Assembly: GCA_030524175.1 (NCBI GenBank)
Contig: JAUNHC010000033.1
Coordinates: 1 to 63,029 of the forward strand
DNA: 63,029 nucleotides
Direction of reading: 5' to 3'
Source: Eubacteriales bacterium
Lineage (GTDB): Bacteria; Bacillota; Clostridia; Lachnospirales; Lachnospiraceae
Position 1 is the first letter of the stretch. Every line of letters begins with the position of its first letter. The translations under genes and the position numbers were made by a program. Under the pieces are notes generated by a model. The model ran no database searches, had not been told where the DNA came from, and was given only the letters and a program-made list of their open reading frames with translations. This document shows, in pieces, positions 54,628 through 63,029 of the stretch.

Positions 54628-55298
54628 TCAGCGCTCACCTCCCGAAGTATGCCGTCTACAATCTGTAACTGCCGGTCTGCCATCCGTGCTATGCGGCTGT
54701 CATGGGTAATGATGACCAGAGTTTTTCCAAGCTTTGACCAAATATCACCAAGCATATCCATGACCTCAGCACCGTTTTTACTGTCTAGATTTCCCGTAGG
54801 CTCATCTGCAAATATAACATCCGGTTTGGCAATGAGAGCACGGGCGATAGCAACCCGCTGCTGCTGTCCGCCGGATAGCTCATGGGGCAGATGTGACAGT
54901 CTGTCCCGGATATCCAGCAACCCGGTCAGTTTTTCAAGGTATTCTTCATCCGGCTGCCTTTTATCAAGAAGAAGGGGCATGAGGATGTTTTCTCTTGCAG
55001 TAAGGACAGGAAGAAGATTAAACTGCTGGAAAATAAATCCGATTCTCTGGCGGCGAAAGGCTGATAATTCTTTATCACTGAATGAGTAAATATCTTTTCC
55101 ATCATAAGTCAGGCCGCCTGAGGTGGGACGGTCAAGTCCGGATAGAAGATGAAGCAGTGTGCTTTTTCCGCTACCGGAAGGACCCATAATGGAAAGAAAA
55201 CTATTTGTATGGATCGAGATATCAGCGCGGTCAAGGGCGGTTACCTGGCTTTCACCGCTGCCATAAGTTTTTGTCAGTTGTCTGGCTTCAATATTCAT
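54624..55298 (-). CDS. ABC exporter ATPase (LolD/MacB-like)
   Basis: A 224-residue ATPase of the LolD/MacB class. Walker A is G-P-S-G-S-G-K-S at residues 39-46, the signature L-S-G-G-Q-Q-Q-R-V-A-I-A-R-A-L, Walker B V-I-F-A-D-E-P-T-G-N-L-D, the class marker, and the switch region V-I-I-T-H-D. It is coupled to the FtsX-type permease. A 131-base gap with a predicted regulator site separates it from the kinase gene upstream. Confidence 0.95.
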   Translation of the reverse strand: MNIEARQLTKTYGSGESQVTALDRADISIHTNSFLSIMGPSGSGKSTLLHLLSGLDRPTSGGLTYDGKDIYSFSDKELSAFRRQRIGFIFQQFNLLPVLTARENILMPLLLDKRQPDEEYLEKLTGLLDIRDRLSHLPHELSGGQQQRVAIARALIAKPDVIFADEPTGNLDSKNGAEVMDMLGDIWSKLGKTLVIITHDSRIARMADRQLQIVDGILREVSAE

Positions 55299-55413
55299 AT
55301 GATTACACTCTCCTTTTCTGGTGGAGCCTCAGGTCTCTTTGGCTGCTATGAGGCTATAAAGTTATTCGCGAAGCAGATTGTGAAGCTTCGTCTTGATTAA
55401 GAGTGTAAGTGGT

Positions 55414-55434
55414 AAATCTCAAGTTTCCCTCAAG
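55414..55434 (-). promoter_or_regulatory. Predicted response regulator site before the ABC exporter genes
   Basis: Plus-strand TAAATCTCAAG and a second CTCAAG, starting at 55418 and 55429, lie 11 bases apart, one helical turn. 19 of 22 bases match the site at 57324-57344 before the regulator gene. On the minus strand the second half, TTGAGA, lies 17 bases before TAATCA, a possible -10 for the ATPase gene. The site overlaps the end of the kinase gene. Confidence 0.6.
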
Positions 55435-56581
55435 GTTTTGAAAAAATAGCTGTTGTTTTGGAACCTTCCGCTGTATTTTCTATTATAAGACTGCCGCCAT
55501 GTTTCAAACACAGAAGCCGGCACACATAAAGTCCCATACCAAAATGCTCATCATCAGAAGAAGAATCTCCCCGGAGAAAAGGGGCTGCTCCCTTGTTCAG
55601 AACGGAGGCCGGAAAGCCGGGCCCGTCGTCACAAACAGTGAGACGAACTTCTTTTTCTGTACAGGATAAATTGACGATTGTCCGGGACTTTGCATACCGG
55701 AGAGAATTGGATACCAGGTTTTCTGCTACATTAAAGAAAATATTTTTATCCGTTTCTGTATGGTCAATATTGGTATCAAAACGGAAATCCAGTGTAATGG
55801 GGGAAGCGGAAGCAAGCAGAGACAAAGAAACTGCAAGTTCCTCCTTTAACCGGGAACATTCAACCGGTTTGGGCATGCACTGCAGTTCCTCTAATTTCTG
55901 TACGCTGGTCATAGCTGATATATAGGATTCGATCCGCCCTGAATACTGGAGGATAAGAGAGAGGGGGAGCTGAGCTTCAGACGGAGAGAGACTTCCTGTC
56001 TGCAGCTTATCACTCAATATTTTGGCAGAGCCTTTCAGGACAGTTACAGGATTTCTGAGGTCATGTGCAAAAGCAGCATTCAGACGTTTCCGTTCTTCAG
56101 CCTGACGCCACAACTCCTGACTGGTCCGAAGGAGCTCAGACCGCATTGTTTCAAAGGTTGAACAGAGAGAACCAAGTTCATCATCACTATATTTTTCTAT
56201 TGTGAAATCAAGTCTTTGATGCTGAATCCGTTCGGCACCCTGTGTTAGGATTTCAAGAGGCTTTTTCAGCTTAAAATGATAAAAAAATACATCGGCAAGA
56301 ATAAGAGACAGAACAATGAAGCACACAGGCAGAATAAGCTGCAGGATGCTAAGAACAGATATGACAGCCTCGTTTTTTCTGACAGAATCTGTCATTTCAG
56401 AGGTGGAGAACCTTACACTGTTATCCATAGTAACTTTTATTTCAGGAGAATTGTCAAAAATGCTCCGGATTTTGATGCAGGCAGTAAAAGATATCACGGA
56501 TAAAAGGATACCTGCAGATAAGAATAATGCAGTGATCATAAAAAATGATTTCTTTAGTCCTTTATTCTTTAACTTTTCCAT
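55430..56581 (-). CDS. Sensor histidine kinase
   Basis: A 383-residue kinase with two membrane spans (about 11-33 and 75-100) and a short extracellular loop of about 40 residues. A HAMP domain (about 100-155) precedes the HisKA domain with H173 in F-A-H-D-L-R-N-P-V-T, and the ATPase domain has V-A-E-N-L-V-S-N-S-L-R-Y, D-D-G-P-G-F and F-G-M-G-L-Y-V. It overlaps the regulator gene by 13 bases. The loop is short for a direct ligand sensor, so sensing may occur in the membrane or through the ABC exporter. Confidence 0.92.
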   Translation of the reverse strand: MEKLKNKGLKKSFFMITALFLSAGILLSVISFTACIKIRSIFDNSPEIKVTMDNSVRFSTSEMTDSVRKNEAVISVLSILQLILPVCFIVLSLILADVFFYHFKLKKPLEILTQGAERIQHQRLDFTIEKYSDDELGSLCSTFETMRSELLRTSQELWRQAEERKRLNAAFAHDLRNPVTVLKGSAKILSDKLQTGSLSPSEAQLPLSLILQYSGRIESYISAMTSVQKLEELQCMPKPVECSRLKEELAVSLSLLASASPITLDFRFDTNIDHTETDKNIFFNVAENLVSNSLRYAKSRTIVNLSCTEKEVRLTVCDDGPGFPASVLNKGAAPFLRGDSSSDDEHFGMGLYVCRLLCLKHGGSLIIENTAEGSKTTAIFSKP

Positions 56582-57243
56582 TTGTATCCTACCCCCCAGA
56601 CGGTCTCTATATAATTGTGAAGTGTGCAGGCTGAAAATTTTGCCCGTATTTTCCTGATATGTTCCATGACAGTGTCGCTGTTTCCATCGCTGTCAAGGCT
56701 CCATACAGACTCATAGATCCGCTCTCTGTCGAAAATCTGACCTGGGTTGAGAGAGAGCAGTTCTACAATGTCAAATTCTTTTTTGGATAATGGGACAGAA
56801 GTATTATCTATTTTAACTTCTCTTTTAGAATAGTTGATGGACATATTTCCGAAAAAACGCAGAAGAGACGGCTCCTGCCTGCGGTTCTCTCTCCTGAGGT
56901 GGGCGGCTACCCGTGCACCCAGCTCATCAAGGTCAAAGGGTTTAACGATATAATCGTCAGCACCAGCCTGAAATCCCCGGATTTTGTCTGTTGTTTCTAT
57001 CCTGGCAGTAAGAAAAAGAATAGGACAGGAAATATGCTGCCGGATACGTTCACACACGGCAAGACCATCCATTTCCGGCATATTGATGTCAAGGAGAATA
57101 ATGTGAGGACAGTATTTCAGTTTCACAAGTGCTTCCTTGCCGTTATATGCCGTGTAAACCTCATAGCCGCTCATTACAAAATAACTTTGAAGCATCTGTA
57201 CGACGCCTTTTTCATCATCCACTATTAAAATTTTATGACCCAT
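56569..57243 (-). CDS. OmpR-family response regulator
   Basis: A 224-residue regulator. The receiver domain has V-D-D-E near the N-terminus, D52 in L-L-D-I-N-M-P and the lysine in I-V-K-P-F; the C-terminal winged helix has L-S-K-K-E-F-D-I-V-E-L-L and V-W-G-V-G-Y-K-W. It is first in the kinase-exporter cluster. Its promoter region and the exporter gene region share a CTCAAG-type direct repeat, so it probably controls both. Confidence 0.93.
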   Translation of the reverse strand: MGHKILIVDDEKGVVQMLQSYFVMSGYEVYTAYNGKEALVKLKYCPHIILLDINMPEMDGLAVCERIRQHISCPILFLTARIETTDKIRGFQAGADDYIVKPFDLDELGARVAAHLRRENRRQEPSLLRFFGNMSINYSKREVKIDNTSVPLSKKEFDIVELLSLNPGQIFDRERIYESVWSLDSDGNSDTVMEHIRKIRAKFSACTLHNYIETVWGVGYKWKS

Positions 57244-57312
57244 AAGAAAAACTCCTTCCAGAGCGTTGCGTTAATATCACAGTAACGAATTTTTAAACAC
57301 GTTCTTGATACA

Positions 57313-57344
57313 GATTATCATATAAATCTCAAGAATTCCTCAAG
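57313..57344 (-). promoter_or_regulatory. Predicted response regulator site and promoter of the two-component operon
   Basis: Plus-strand CTCAAG at 57328 and 57339, 11 bases apart, inside TAAATCTCAAG-AATTC-CTCAAG, repeats the site at 55414. On the minus strand the outer TTGAGG is followed after 18 bases by GATAAT, so the repeats overlap the -35 region. Autoregulation is likely. Confidence 0.55.
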
Positions 57345-57403
57345 TTATTATTGGAAATAAGCATGTGAGGGTAAAAAATTGTATGCAAGGAATATATATA
57401 TGC

Positions 57404-57434
57404 ATAACAAAAGGCTCCGGCAAATGCAAGAGCC
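57404..57434 (-). terminator. Terminator after azlD
   Basis: On the minus strand GGCTC (57434-57430) pairs with GAGCC (57417-57413) across a 12-base loop and is followed by TTTTGTT. A second perfect inverted repeat, AGAGCGTGTTT-C-AAACACGCTCT, at 57462-57484 overlaps the azlD stop codon. Confidence 0.6.
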
Positions 57435-57482
57435 TGATGTAATGATTATTCCCGGCAGATCAGAGCGTGTTTCAAACACGCT

Positions 57483-57809
57483 CTAGAAAACAAATTGTAC
57501 CAACAGCATGTATACAATGGTGCCGCCTGCTATCGAAAGGAGCATCTGCCGTTTCCAGAAATGGAGGATTGTCACGACAGCAATTGAAATGAGCTCCGGT
57601 ACCGCATGCATGCCGGTGAAAATGCTCACATCCTTCAGGCAGTAAATGACAAGCATACCAAGGGCGGCAGCGGGAAGAACTTTTCCAAGATATTGTATGT
57701 ATTCCGGTGTCTTCTTTCCAGCAGGAAATATCAGGAAAGGCAGAAAACGGGTAGTCATGGTGCCAAGGACAACCATGGTTATGGTGATTATCATTTGTGC
57801 CGTAGTCAT
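57483..57809 (-). CDS. azlD: Branched-chain amino acid transport protein AzlD
   Basis: A 108-residue membrane protein with about four spans, the small partner of AzlC. Features are [10 protein letters not shown] near residue 20, then [14 protein letters not shown]. AzlCD exports branched-chain amino acids or their analogues in Bacillus. ATG 57809 overlaps the azlC stop (ATGA) and follows AGGAGG; longer in-frame starts lie inside azlC. The liv importer in the same window handles the opposite direction. Confidence 0.9.
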   Translation of the reverse strand: MTTAQMIITITMVVLGTMTTRFLPFLIFPAGKKTPEYIQYLGKVLPAAALGMLVIYCLKDVSIFTGMHAVPELISIAVVTILHFWKRQMLLSIAGGTIVYMLLVQFVF

Positions 57810-58519
57810 GATAGAACCTCCTCCTTTTTTGTAAGTGTGTTCCGGAGCAGGCTTAAAGCTCCCAGGATACAAAGCATGGACGGAATGATAAAGTTGCTGC
57901 TTCCGAAGATGACCAGACACACGAAAGAAAGTCCAAGTCCCAGGAGGGAGCTTACATGATTTTTTTCCTTCATCCACTGCTCCAGGAATATTACAACCAA
58001 AAGGGCAGTCATCACAAACTCCAGCCCCTCCATGTTAAAATCCAGGAGTGAACCGAACAGCCCTCCTAAAGTGGCACCCATAAACCAGTAACAATGGTTC
58101 AGCAGTGTTACAAAGAAGTAAAACCATCCTTTGTCCACATTTTCCGGTATTTCAGCAGTACAGTTGATAGAAAAAGATTCATCGCACATGCCGAAAATCA
58201 GATACCAGCGTTTTTTGCCCACGTTCTTGTACTTATCCAGCATGGACAGTCCGTAGAAAAGATGACGGGCATTTACCATCAGAGTAAGCATGAATGCACC
58301 TACCGGGTTAAAAGCACCCAGCAGTAAATCCACAGTAACAAATTCCATGGAACCGGCAAAAATCGTAAGACTCATGAGAACCGGATAAATGGCGGAAAAG
58401 CCTGAAACTCTCATATAAATGCCGTATGCAATACCAAGAAAAAGAAAACCGGCAAAAATGGGAATAGTGAATGGAAAAGCGGCCCGGAAAGCAGCTTTTA
58501 TATTATTTTGTTTACCCAT
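57806..58519 (-). CDS. azlC: Branched-chain amino acid transport permease AzlC
   Basis: A 237-residue membrane protein with about seven to eight spans. AzlC landmarks are [11 protein letters not shown] near residue 10, [18 protein letters not shown] near 52 and V-N-A-R-H-L-F-Y-G near 80. With AzlD it forms an exporter for branched-chain amino acids. AAGGAGG precedes the start. The 315-base gap upstream contains divergent promoters for this pair and for pcrA. Confidence 0.93.
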   Translation of the reverse strand: MGKQNNIKAAFRAAFPFTIPIFAGFLFLGIAYGIYMRVSGFSAIYPVLMSLTIFAGSMEFVTVDLLLGAFNPVGAFMLTLMVNARHLFYGLSMLDKYKNVGKKRWYLIFGMCDESFSINCTAEIPENVDKGWFYFFVTLLNHCYWFMGATLGGLFGSLLDFNMEGLEFVMTALLVVIFLEQWMKEKNHVSSLLGLGLSFVCLVIFGSSNFIIPSMLCILGALSLLRNTLTKKEEVLS

Positions 58520-58722
58520 GGGGGCAATACCTCCTTAAATTGCAGTGATACGTGTATAAAAATCCCATAATTCAATAGTTTACCATCACAAAGCGTTTAC
58601 GGCAATACTGGAAATCACAAAAAGGTCAAAAGGTCAAAAGCAGCCGGATCACGAGTAACAGTCCAGACCTCCCTGAACAATTACGAACTGTTCGTTTCCA
58701 TTACTGTCTTCGCAGGATATGG

Positions 58723-58751
58723 TTGTGGGAACCAGAGAATTCGTGTATAAT
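58723..58751 (+). promoter_or_regulatory. Promoter of pcrA
   Basis: TTGTGG (58723-58728), a 17-base spacer and a perfect TATAAT (58746-58751), about 84 bases before the start. The remainder of the 58520-58834 gap shows short direct repeats (AAAGGTC twice near 58620) and no gene that I can support. Confidence 0.65.
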
Positions 58752-58834
58752 GTGCCGTAGTGACAGCAGCCGGAAGAACGGGAATATCCCGCAGGCTTTA
58801 ATGTGAGATATATTATCGGACAGGAGAAAATAAG

Positions 58835-61066
58835 ATGAGTATATACGATACCTTGAATCCTCAGCAGCAGGAAGCTGTGTGCCATACGGAGGGGCCTCTT
58901 TTGATTTTGGCAGGTGCCGGTTCAGGCAAGACAAGAGTGCTGACACACCGGATTGCATACCTGATCGGAGAGAAAGGGATAAATCCGTGGAATATCCTTG
59001 CCATTACCTTTACCAACAAAGCAGCTCAGGAGATGCGGGAGAGGGTGGATAAGATCGTGGGCTTCGGCTCAGAGAGTGTTTGGGTTTCCACCTTTCATTC
59101 CACTTGTGTGAGAATTTTGCGCAGACATATTGACCGCCTTGGATATGACAACAACTTTACTATCTATGACACAGACGACCAGAAAACCCTGATGAAAGAA
59201 ATCTGCCGTCGTCTAAATGTGGATACAAAGATTTATAAAGAACGTTCCCTGTTGGCGCAGATTTCCCATGCTAAGGATGAACTGATCACACCTGATGAAA
59301 TGGAATTGAATGCCGCCGGAGATTATAATAAGAAAAGAGTGTCAGAGATTTACCGGGAATATCAGGCATCACTCAGAAAAAATAATGCTCTTGATTTCGA
59401 CGATCTGATCGTTAAGACAGTGGAGCTGTTCCAGAATTGCGGTGAGGTGCTGGAATCTTACCAGGAGCGTTTCAAATATATAATGGTAGATGAATACCAG
59501 GATACCAATACGGCTCAGTTTAAATTTATCAGTCTCCTTGCGTCAAGATATGAGAACCTTTGTGTGGTAGGCGATGATGACCAGTCTATCTACAAATTCC
59601 GGGGAGCAAATATAGGAAATATCTTAGGTTTCGAGAGAGTATTTTCCAATGCGAAAGTAATCCGGCTGGAGCAGAATTACCGTTCCACCCAGAATATCCT
59701 AAATGCTGCCAATAATGTGATCAGTAACAATACGGAGCGTAAGCCAAAAACCTTGTGGACAGAGAATGAAGAGGGGGAGAAGGTACATTTCCGCCAGTTT
59801 TTAAATGGCTATGAGGAGGCAGAATATGTGACAGGAGAAATCGCCCAGGCACATAGGGAGGGGCGCTGTCAGTATCGTGACTGTGCAATCCTCTATAGGA
59901 CCAATGCTCAGTCCCGTCTGTTTGAAGAGAAATTTCTTCTGGCAAATATACCCTATAAAATTGTGGGCGGTGTAAACTTTTATGCCCGCAGAGAAATCAA
60001 GGATCTGCTTTGTTATCTGAAAACCATTGATAATGCCAGGGATGATCTGGCAGTCCGCAGGATCATAAATGTTCCCAAGAGGGGCATCGGCGCTACTACT
60101 CTGGGACGCATCCAGGATTATGCAGATAAGATGGATGTAAGCTTTTATGATGCTTTGCGTGTGGCAGAGGAAGTTCCCTCCATCGGGAGAAGCCTGTCGA
60201 AAATCGAGGGCTTTGTCACCTTCATCCAGTCCCTGAAAAGTAAGGCAGATGCGTACACTGTAAAACAGCTTCTTGAGGAGGTCATTGATCTTACAGGGTA
60301 TGTTAAGGATTTAGAAGCGGAAGATACAGACGAGTCCAGGGCCAGAATCGAAAATATCGACGAATTGATTTCCAAGACAGTATCATATCAGGAGGCCATG
60401 GAGGAGATGAATCAGCCGGCAACTCTTTCCGGATTTTTGGAGGAGATTGCCTTGGTGGCAGATATTGATACGGTGGACCCTGATCAGGATTATGTACTCC
60501 TTATGACATTACATAGCGCAAAAGGACTTGAGTTCCCTTACGTGTATCTGGCTGGTATGGAAGACGGGATTTTTCCCAGCTACATGACGATCACAGCAGA
60601 CGATCCCACGGAAATCGAAGAGGAAAGACGTCTGTGTTACGTGGGGATCACAAGGGCGATGAAAGAATTGACAATGACAAGCGCACAGCAGCGCATGATC
60701 CGCGGTGAGACGCAATATAATAAAGTATCGCGTTTTATAAGAGAAATTCCCCGGGAGCTTGTGGATTTAGGCCATAAAGTCACGGAAAGCAAACAAAAGC
60801 TTGAAAATGTAATATCTGCAAAGAGCAGTTACGCACAGATGAAAATGGCTTTTCAGGCAAAATCTTACCAAACGAAAAATTTCACGGTCACAAAGGCAGC
60901 GTCTTTAGACTATCAGGTAGGAGATACAGTACGTCACGTGAAATTCGGAGTAGGGCTTGTAAAAAACATTGTGGAAGGCGGCAGAGATTATGAAGTGACT
61001 GTAGACTTTGATAAAGCAGGAGTCAAAAAAATGTTTGCCAGTTTTGCAAAACTAAAGAAGATCTGA
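58835..61066 (+). CDS. pcrA: ATP-dependent DNA helicase PcrA/UvrD
   Basis: A 743-residue superfamily 1 helicase that unwinds DNA 3' to 5' in repair and plasmid replication. Motif Q is L-N-P-Q-Q-Q-E-A-V, Walker A is A-G-A-G-S-G-K-T at residues 26-33, motif II V-D-E-Y-Q-D-T-N, motif III G-D-D-D-Q-S-I-Y, motif IV Q-N-Y-R-S-T, motif V T-L-H-S-A-K-G-L-E and motif VI V-G-I-T-R-A. The C-terminus carries the PcrA-type tail with V-G-D-T-V-R-H-V-K-F-G. Length and order are normal. Confidence 0.96.
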   Translation: MSIYDTLNPQQQEAVCHTEGPLLILAGAGSGKTRVLTHRIAYLIGEKGINPWNILAITFTNKAAQEMRERVDKIVGFGSESVWVSTFHSTCVRILRRHIDRLGYDNNFTIYDTDDQKTLMKEICRRLNVDTKIYKERSLLAQISHAKDELITPDEMELNAAGDYNKKRVSEIYREYQASLRKNNALDFDDLIVKTVELFQNCGEVLESYQERFKYIMVDEYQDTNTAQFKFISLLASRYENLCVVGDDDQSIYKFRGANIGNILGFERVFSNAKVIRLEQNYRSTQNILNAANNVISNNTERKPKTLWTENEEGEKVHFRQFLNGYEEAEYVTGEIAQAHREGRCQYRDCAILYRTNAQSRLFEEKFLLANIPYKIVGGVNFYARREIKDLLCYLKTIDNARDDLAVRRIINVPKRGIGATTLGRIQDYADKMDVSFYDALRVAEEVPSIGRSLSKIEGFVTFIQSLKSKADAYTVKQLLEEVIDLTGYVKDLEAEDTDESRARIENIDELISKTVSYQEAMEEMNQPATLSGFLEEIALVADIDTVDPDQDYVLLMTLHSAKGLEFPYVYLAGMEDGIFPSYMTITADDPTEIEEERRLCYVGITRAMKELTMTSAQQRMIRGETQYNKVSRFIREIPRELVDLGHKVTESKQKLENVISAKSSYAQMKMAFQAKSYQTKNFTVTKAASLDYQVGDTVRHVKFGVGLVKNIVEGGRDYEVTVDFDKAGVKKMFASFAKLKKI

Positions 61067-61172
61067 CCATGGCCGGGGGACATGACAGTGTGCGTTGCCG
61101 GTCGCGGAGTGAACGGTATTACAGGAAGAGATGACATATCTAAAATTTTGATATAAGTTATGGTAAAATTGC

Positions 61173-61343
61173 ATGGATGGTGGTATAATAACCACAACTG
61201 GAGTAGCTGTTTTTTATAGCGGCAACCCTGGCATGATTGTCGGTTACACCGGCAAAATCAGCGGCAGAGATACCAATGGCCCATTGCGGCACTTCTACGG
61301 AATCCGGCCTGCAACAAAAAAGAGAGGATGGTGCGCAATATGA
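61173..61343 (+). other. Possible 56-residue small ORF upstream of the acidic membrane protein
   Basis: An open frame from ATG 61173 to TGA 61343 whose stop overlaps the ATG at 61340 (ATGA). The product would contain V-A-V-F-Y-S-G-N-P-G and G-Y-T-G-K-I-S-G-R; no family is recognised. No ribosome site precedes the ATG, and an extended -10 (TGGTATAAT, 61181-61189) lies inside it. It may be a leader rather than a gene. The rest of the 61067-61339 gap shows nothing else. Confidence 0.2.
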
Positions 61344-61564
61344 ATATGAATAAAATCGAGGAATTATTAACTGCATTAAAGAAAAAAGAAGATGAGAAAC
61401 AGAAAAATACGGTCCTCTGGGCGCTGGCGATCATAGGTGCAGTGGCAGCAGTAGCAGGCATTGCTTTTGCCGTATACCGCTTCTTCGCCCCTGATTATCT
61501 GGAAGACTTTGAAGAAGACTTCGATGATGATTTTGACGATTACTTTGAGGATGAAGAAGAATAA
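61340..61564 (+). CDS. Small membrane protein with acidic tail, unknown function
   Basis: A 74-residue protein: a charged helix (about 3-20, rich in E and K), one membrane span (about 24-46, W-A-L-A-I-I-G-A-V-A-A-V-A-G) and a tail in which most of the last 24 residues are Asp or Glu with interspersed Phe and Tyr. I recognise no family by name, though small proteins of this shape are common in Lachnospiraceae. ATG 61340 is 12 bases after AGAGAGG; ATG 61328 touches that site and is less likely. It sits between pcrA and rlmD and ends at a strong terminator. Confidence 0.65.
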   Translation: MNMNKIEELLTALKKKEDEKQKNTVLWALAIIGAVAAVAGIAFAVYRFFAPDYLEDFEEDFDDDFDDYFEDEEE

Positions 61565-61581
61565 AGGAAACAACGAGACTA

Positions 61582-61610
61582 TAGCTCCGGCGTAAACCGG
61601 AGCTATTTTT
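61582..61610 (+). terminator. Terminator after the acidic membrane protein gene
   Basis: TAGCTCCGG and CCGGAGCTA form a perfect stem with a six-base loop, followed by TTTTT. It lies 18 bases after the stop codon. Confidence 0.88.
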
Positions 61611-61648
61611 GGTTTGTGCGCCGTGAGCGCGCTTCAACGGGAGGTATT

Positions 61649-63022
61649 ATGAAAAAAGGCGAAATTTATGAAGGTATTATCCAAAAAGTTGATTTTCCCA
61701 ACAAGGGGTGTATATATATTGAGGATCAAAAGGTGACTGTTAAAAATGGCATCCCAGGTCAGAAAATACGTTTTATCATAAATAAAAAACGATCCGGCCG
61801 GGTAGAGGGACGACTTCTGGAGGTGTTAGAGAAATCCCCTCTTGAGACAAGAGAGCCTGTATGCAGCATCTTTCCTGCCTGCGGCGGATGCATGTATCAG
61901 ACCATGGCATATGAGGATCAGCTCAATATGAAAGAGCAGCAGGTGCGTGAACTGCTGGGACAGGCTTTGGCTGATTCCAACGGGGATTATCAATGGGATG
62001 GAATATACGGCAGTCCTACGGAATTTGCCTACCGCAATAAAATGGAATTTTCCTTTGGTGATGAATATAAAGATGGTCCTCTTTCTCTTGGGCTCCACAA
62101 AAAGGGCAGCACCTATGATGTGCTTACAGCAAGGGACTGCAAACTTGTGCATGGGGATATGACAAAGATCCTCACTTGTGTTTTAGAGTATTGCCGCACC
62201 CAGAAGCTCCCATATTATAAGAAAATGCAGCATATTGGATATCTGCGCCATCTTCTGCTTCGCAGAGGGGTGACCACAGGTGAAATTCTGGTGCATATTA
62301 TTACAACCAGCCAGGAGGAGCACGATTTTACCTTGCTAAAGGATCAGCTTTTGGAGCTGCCCCTTGATGGCGGGATTGTGGGGATCATGCATATTATCAA
62401 TGATTCCTTATCAGATGTGGTCCGCAGCGACGAGACAAAAATTCTTTACGGTCAGGATTATTTTTATGAAAATCTTCTGGGACTGAAGTTTAAAATCAGT
62501 ACCTTCTCATTTTTTCAGCCAAATACCCTGGCTGCAGAGGTTCTGTACTCTATTGTACGGGATTACATCGGAGATACAAAGGATATGGAAGTGTTCGACC
62601 TATACAGCGGAACAGGAACCATCGCCCAGTTGGCAGCGCCTGTGGCAAAGGAAGTTATCGGCGTGGAAATCGTGGAGGAGGCCGTGGAGGCCGCCCGGGA
62701 AAATGCGGCTCTCAACGGCCTGGACAACTGCCGCTTTATTGCCGGAGATGTTCTGAAAGTCCTTGACGAAGTCCCGGAAAAACCAGATGTAATAATCCTC
62801 GACCCGCCCCGGGATGGAATACATCCAAAAGCATTGCCGAAAATTTTGGCATACAACGTTGACAGGATTATTTATATTTCTTGTAAAGCAACCAGCCTGG
62901 CCCGCGACCTGCTGGCCTTCTTGCAAGCAGGGTATCGGGTGGAGAAGGCTTGCTGTGTTGACCAATTCTGCTCTACGGTGCATATAGAGACTGTGGTAAG
63001 ACTACAAAGGAAACATACCTAG
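61649..63022 (+). CDS. rlmD: 23S rRNA (uracil-C5)-methyltransferase (RlmD/RumA family)
   Basis: A 457-residue SAM-dependent RNA methyltransferase. The N-terminal TRAM domain (about 1-60) binds RNA. Iron-sulphur cluster cysteines are C72, C78 and C81 (C-S-I-F-P-A-C-G-G-C) with a fourth in A-R-D-C-K. The SAM fold has D-L-Y-S-G-T-G-T-I near residue 320, L-D-P-P-R-D-G near 395, and the catalytic cysteine in Y-I-S-C-K-A-T-S-L-A-R-D. Bacillota often carry two RlmCD-like paralogues, so the target uridine (747, 1939 or both) is not certain. ATG 61649 follows GGGAGGT. The gene ends seven bases before the window edge. Confidence 0.93.
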   Translation: MKKGEIYEGIIQKVDFPNKGCIYIEDQKVTVKNGIPGQKIRFIINKKRSGRVEGRLLEVLEKSPLETREPVCSIFPACGGCMYQTMAYEDQLNMKEQQVRELLGQALADSNGDYQWDGIYGSPTEFAYRNKMEFSFGDEYKDGPLSLGLHKKGSTYDVLTARDCKLVHGDMTKILTCVLEYCRTQKLPYYKKMQHIGYLRHLLLRRGVTTGEILVHIITTSQEEHDFTLLKDQLLELPLDGGIVGIMHIINDSLSDVVRSDETKILYGQDYFYENLLGLKFKISTFSFFQPNTLAAEVLYSIVRDYIGDTKDMEVFDLYSGTGTIAQLAAPVAKEVIGVEIVEEAVEAARENAALNGLDNCRFIAGDVLKVLDEVPEKPDVIILDPPRDGIHPKALPKILAYNVDRIIYISCKATSLARDLLAFLQAGYRVEKACCVDQFCSTVHIETVVRLQRKHT

Positions 63023-63029
63023 AAATCCT

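Overview
The window looks like chromosome from a Gram-positive, mid-GC Clostridia, most likely a Lachnospiraceae gut commensal. The evidence is the infC-rpmI-rplT operon with a Bacillota-type L20 leader, DUF4364, DUF1836 and DUF624 genes, a YerC-type TrpR homologue, YesM/YesN regulators, Gram-positive ribosome binding sites, and many plant-glycan and milk-sugar genes. A Blautia-like genus is a guess. I saw no rRNA, tRNA, CRISPR array, prophage or complete insertion sequence.

Layout. 0-2.8 kb (minus): a small membrane protein and an AgrC/AgrA-like kinase-regulator pair without AgrB or AgrD. 2.8-4.3 kb: infC (AUU start), rpmI and rplT behind an L20 leader attenuator. 4.4-9.9 kb: a complete liv branched-chain amino acid ABC operon ending in a cytidylate-kinase-like gene. 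10-14.5 kb: a polysaccharide deacetylase, rarA, and a minus-strand DUF624 / radical SAM / DUF4364 operon. 14.7-22 kb: an OmpR regulator and 7TM-DISM kinase, then a large BspA-like surface protein gene broken by two frameshifts, one at a nine-G tract. 22.2-31.7 kb: a sugar-sensing and uptake locus (membrane-anchored binding protein, LytS/YesM kinase, YesN regulator, binding lipoprotein, ChvE-like binding protein, GguA, GguB). 31.8-37.5 kb: PHP phosphatase, yerC, lacZ, a histidine-less HPr-like protein and a DUF1836 regulator. 37.9-44.8 kb: an arabinofuranoside locus (GH127, ABC importer, beta-propeller glycosidase, AraC regulator). 44.9-51.4 kb: a raffinose/melibiose-type locus (AraC regulator, ABC importer, GH36 alpha-galactosidase). 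51.5-58.5 kb: a nuclease-family remnant, a two-component system with a MacB-like ABC exporter, and azlCD. 58.7-63 kb: pcrA, a small acidic membrane protein and rlmD.

How the parts work together. Much of the window is carbohydrate foraging, with each uptake system next to its own regulator. The two oligosaccharide importers have no ATPase gene and must borrow one. Three of the five binding proteins of complete importers or sensors lack a lipobox, and those three genes are followed by an intercistronic hairpin, which suggests high-level production of a soluble or loosely held binding protein. Two regulatory circuits can be read from repeated DNA sites: a GAATATGAAC-N6-GTTCA element before both the 7TM-DISM two-component operon and the BspA-like gene, and a paired CTCAAG element (11-bp period) before both the 57-kb two-component operon and its ABC exporter genes.

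The most interesting points are the possibly phase-variable BspA-like gene and its apparent link to the 7TM-DISM system, the two predicted operator pairs, and the soluble binding protein / hairpin correlation. Family names come from recognisable motifs and gene context only; no database search was run.
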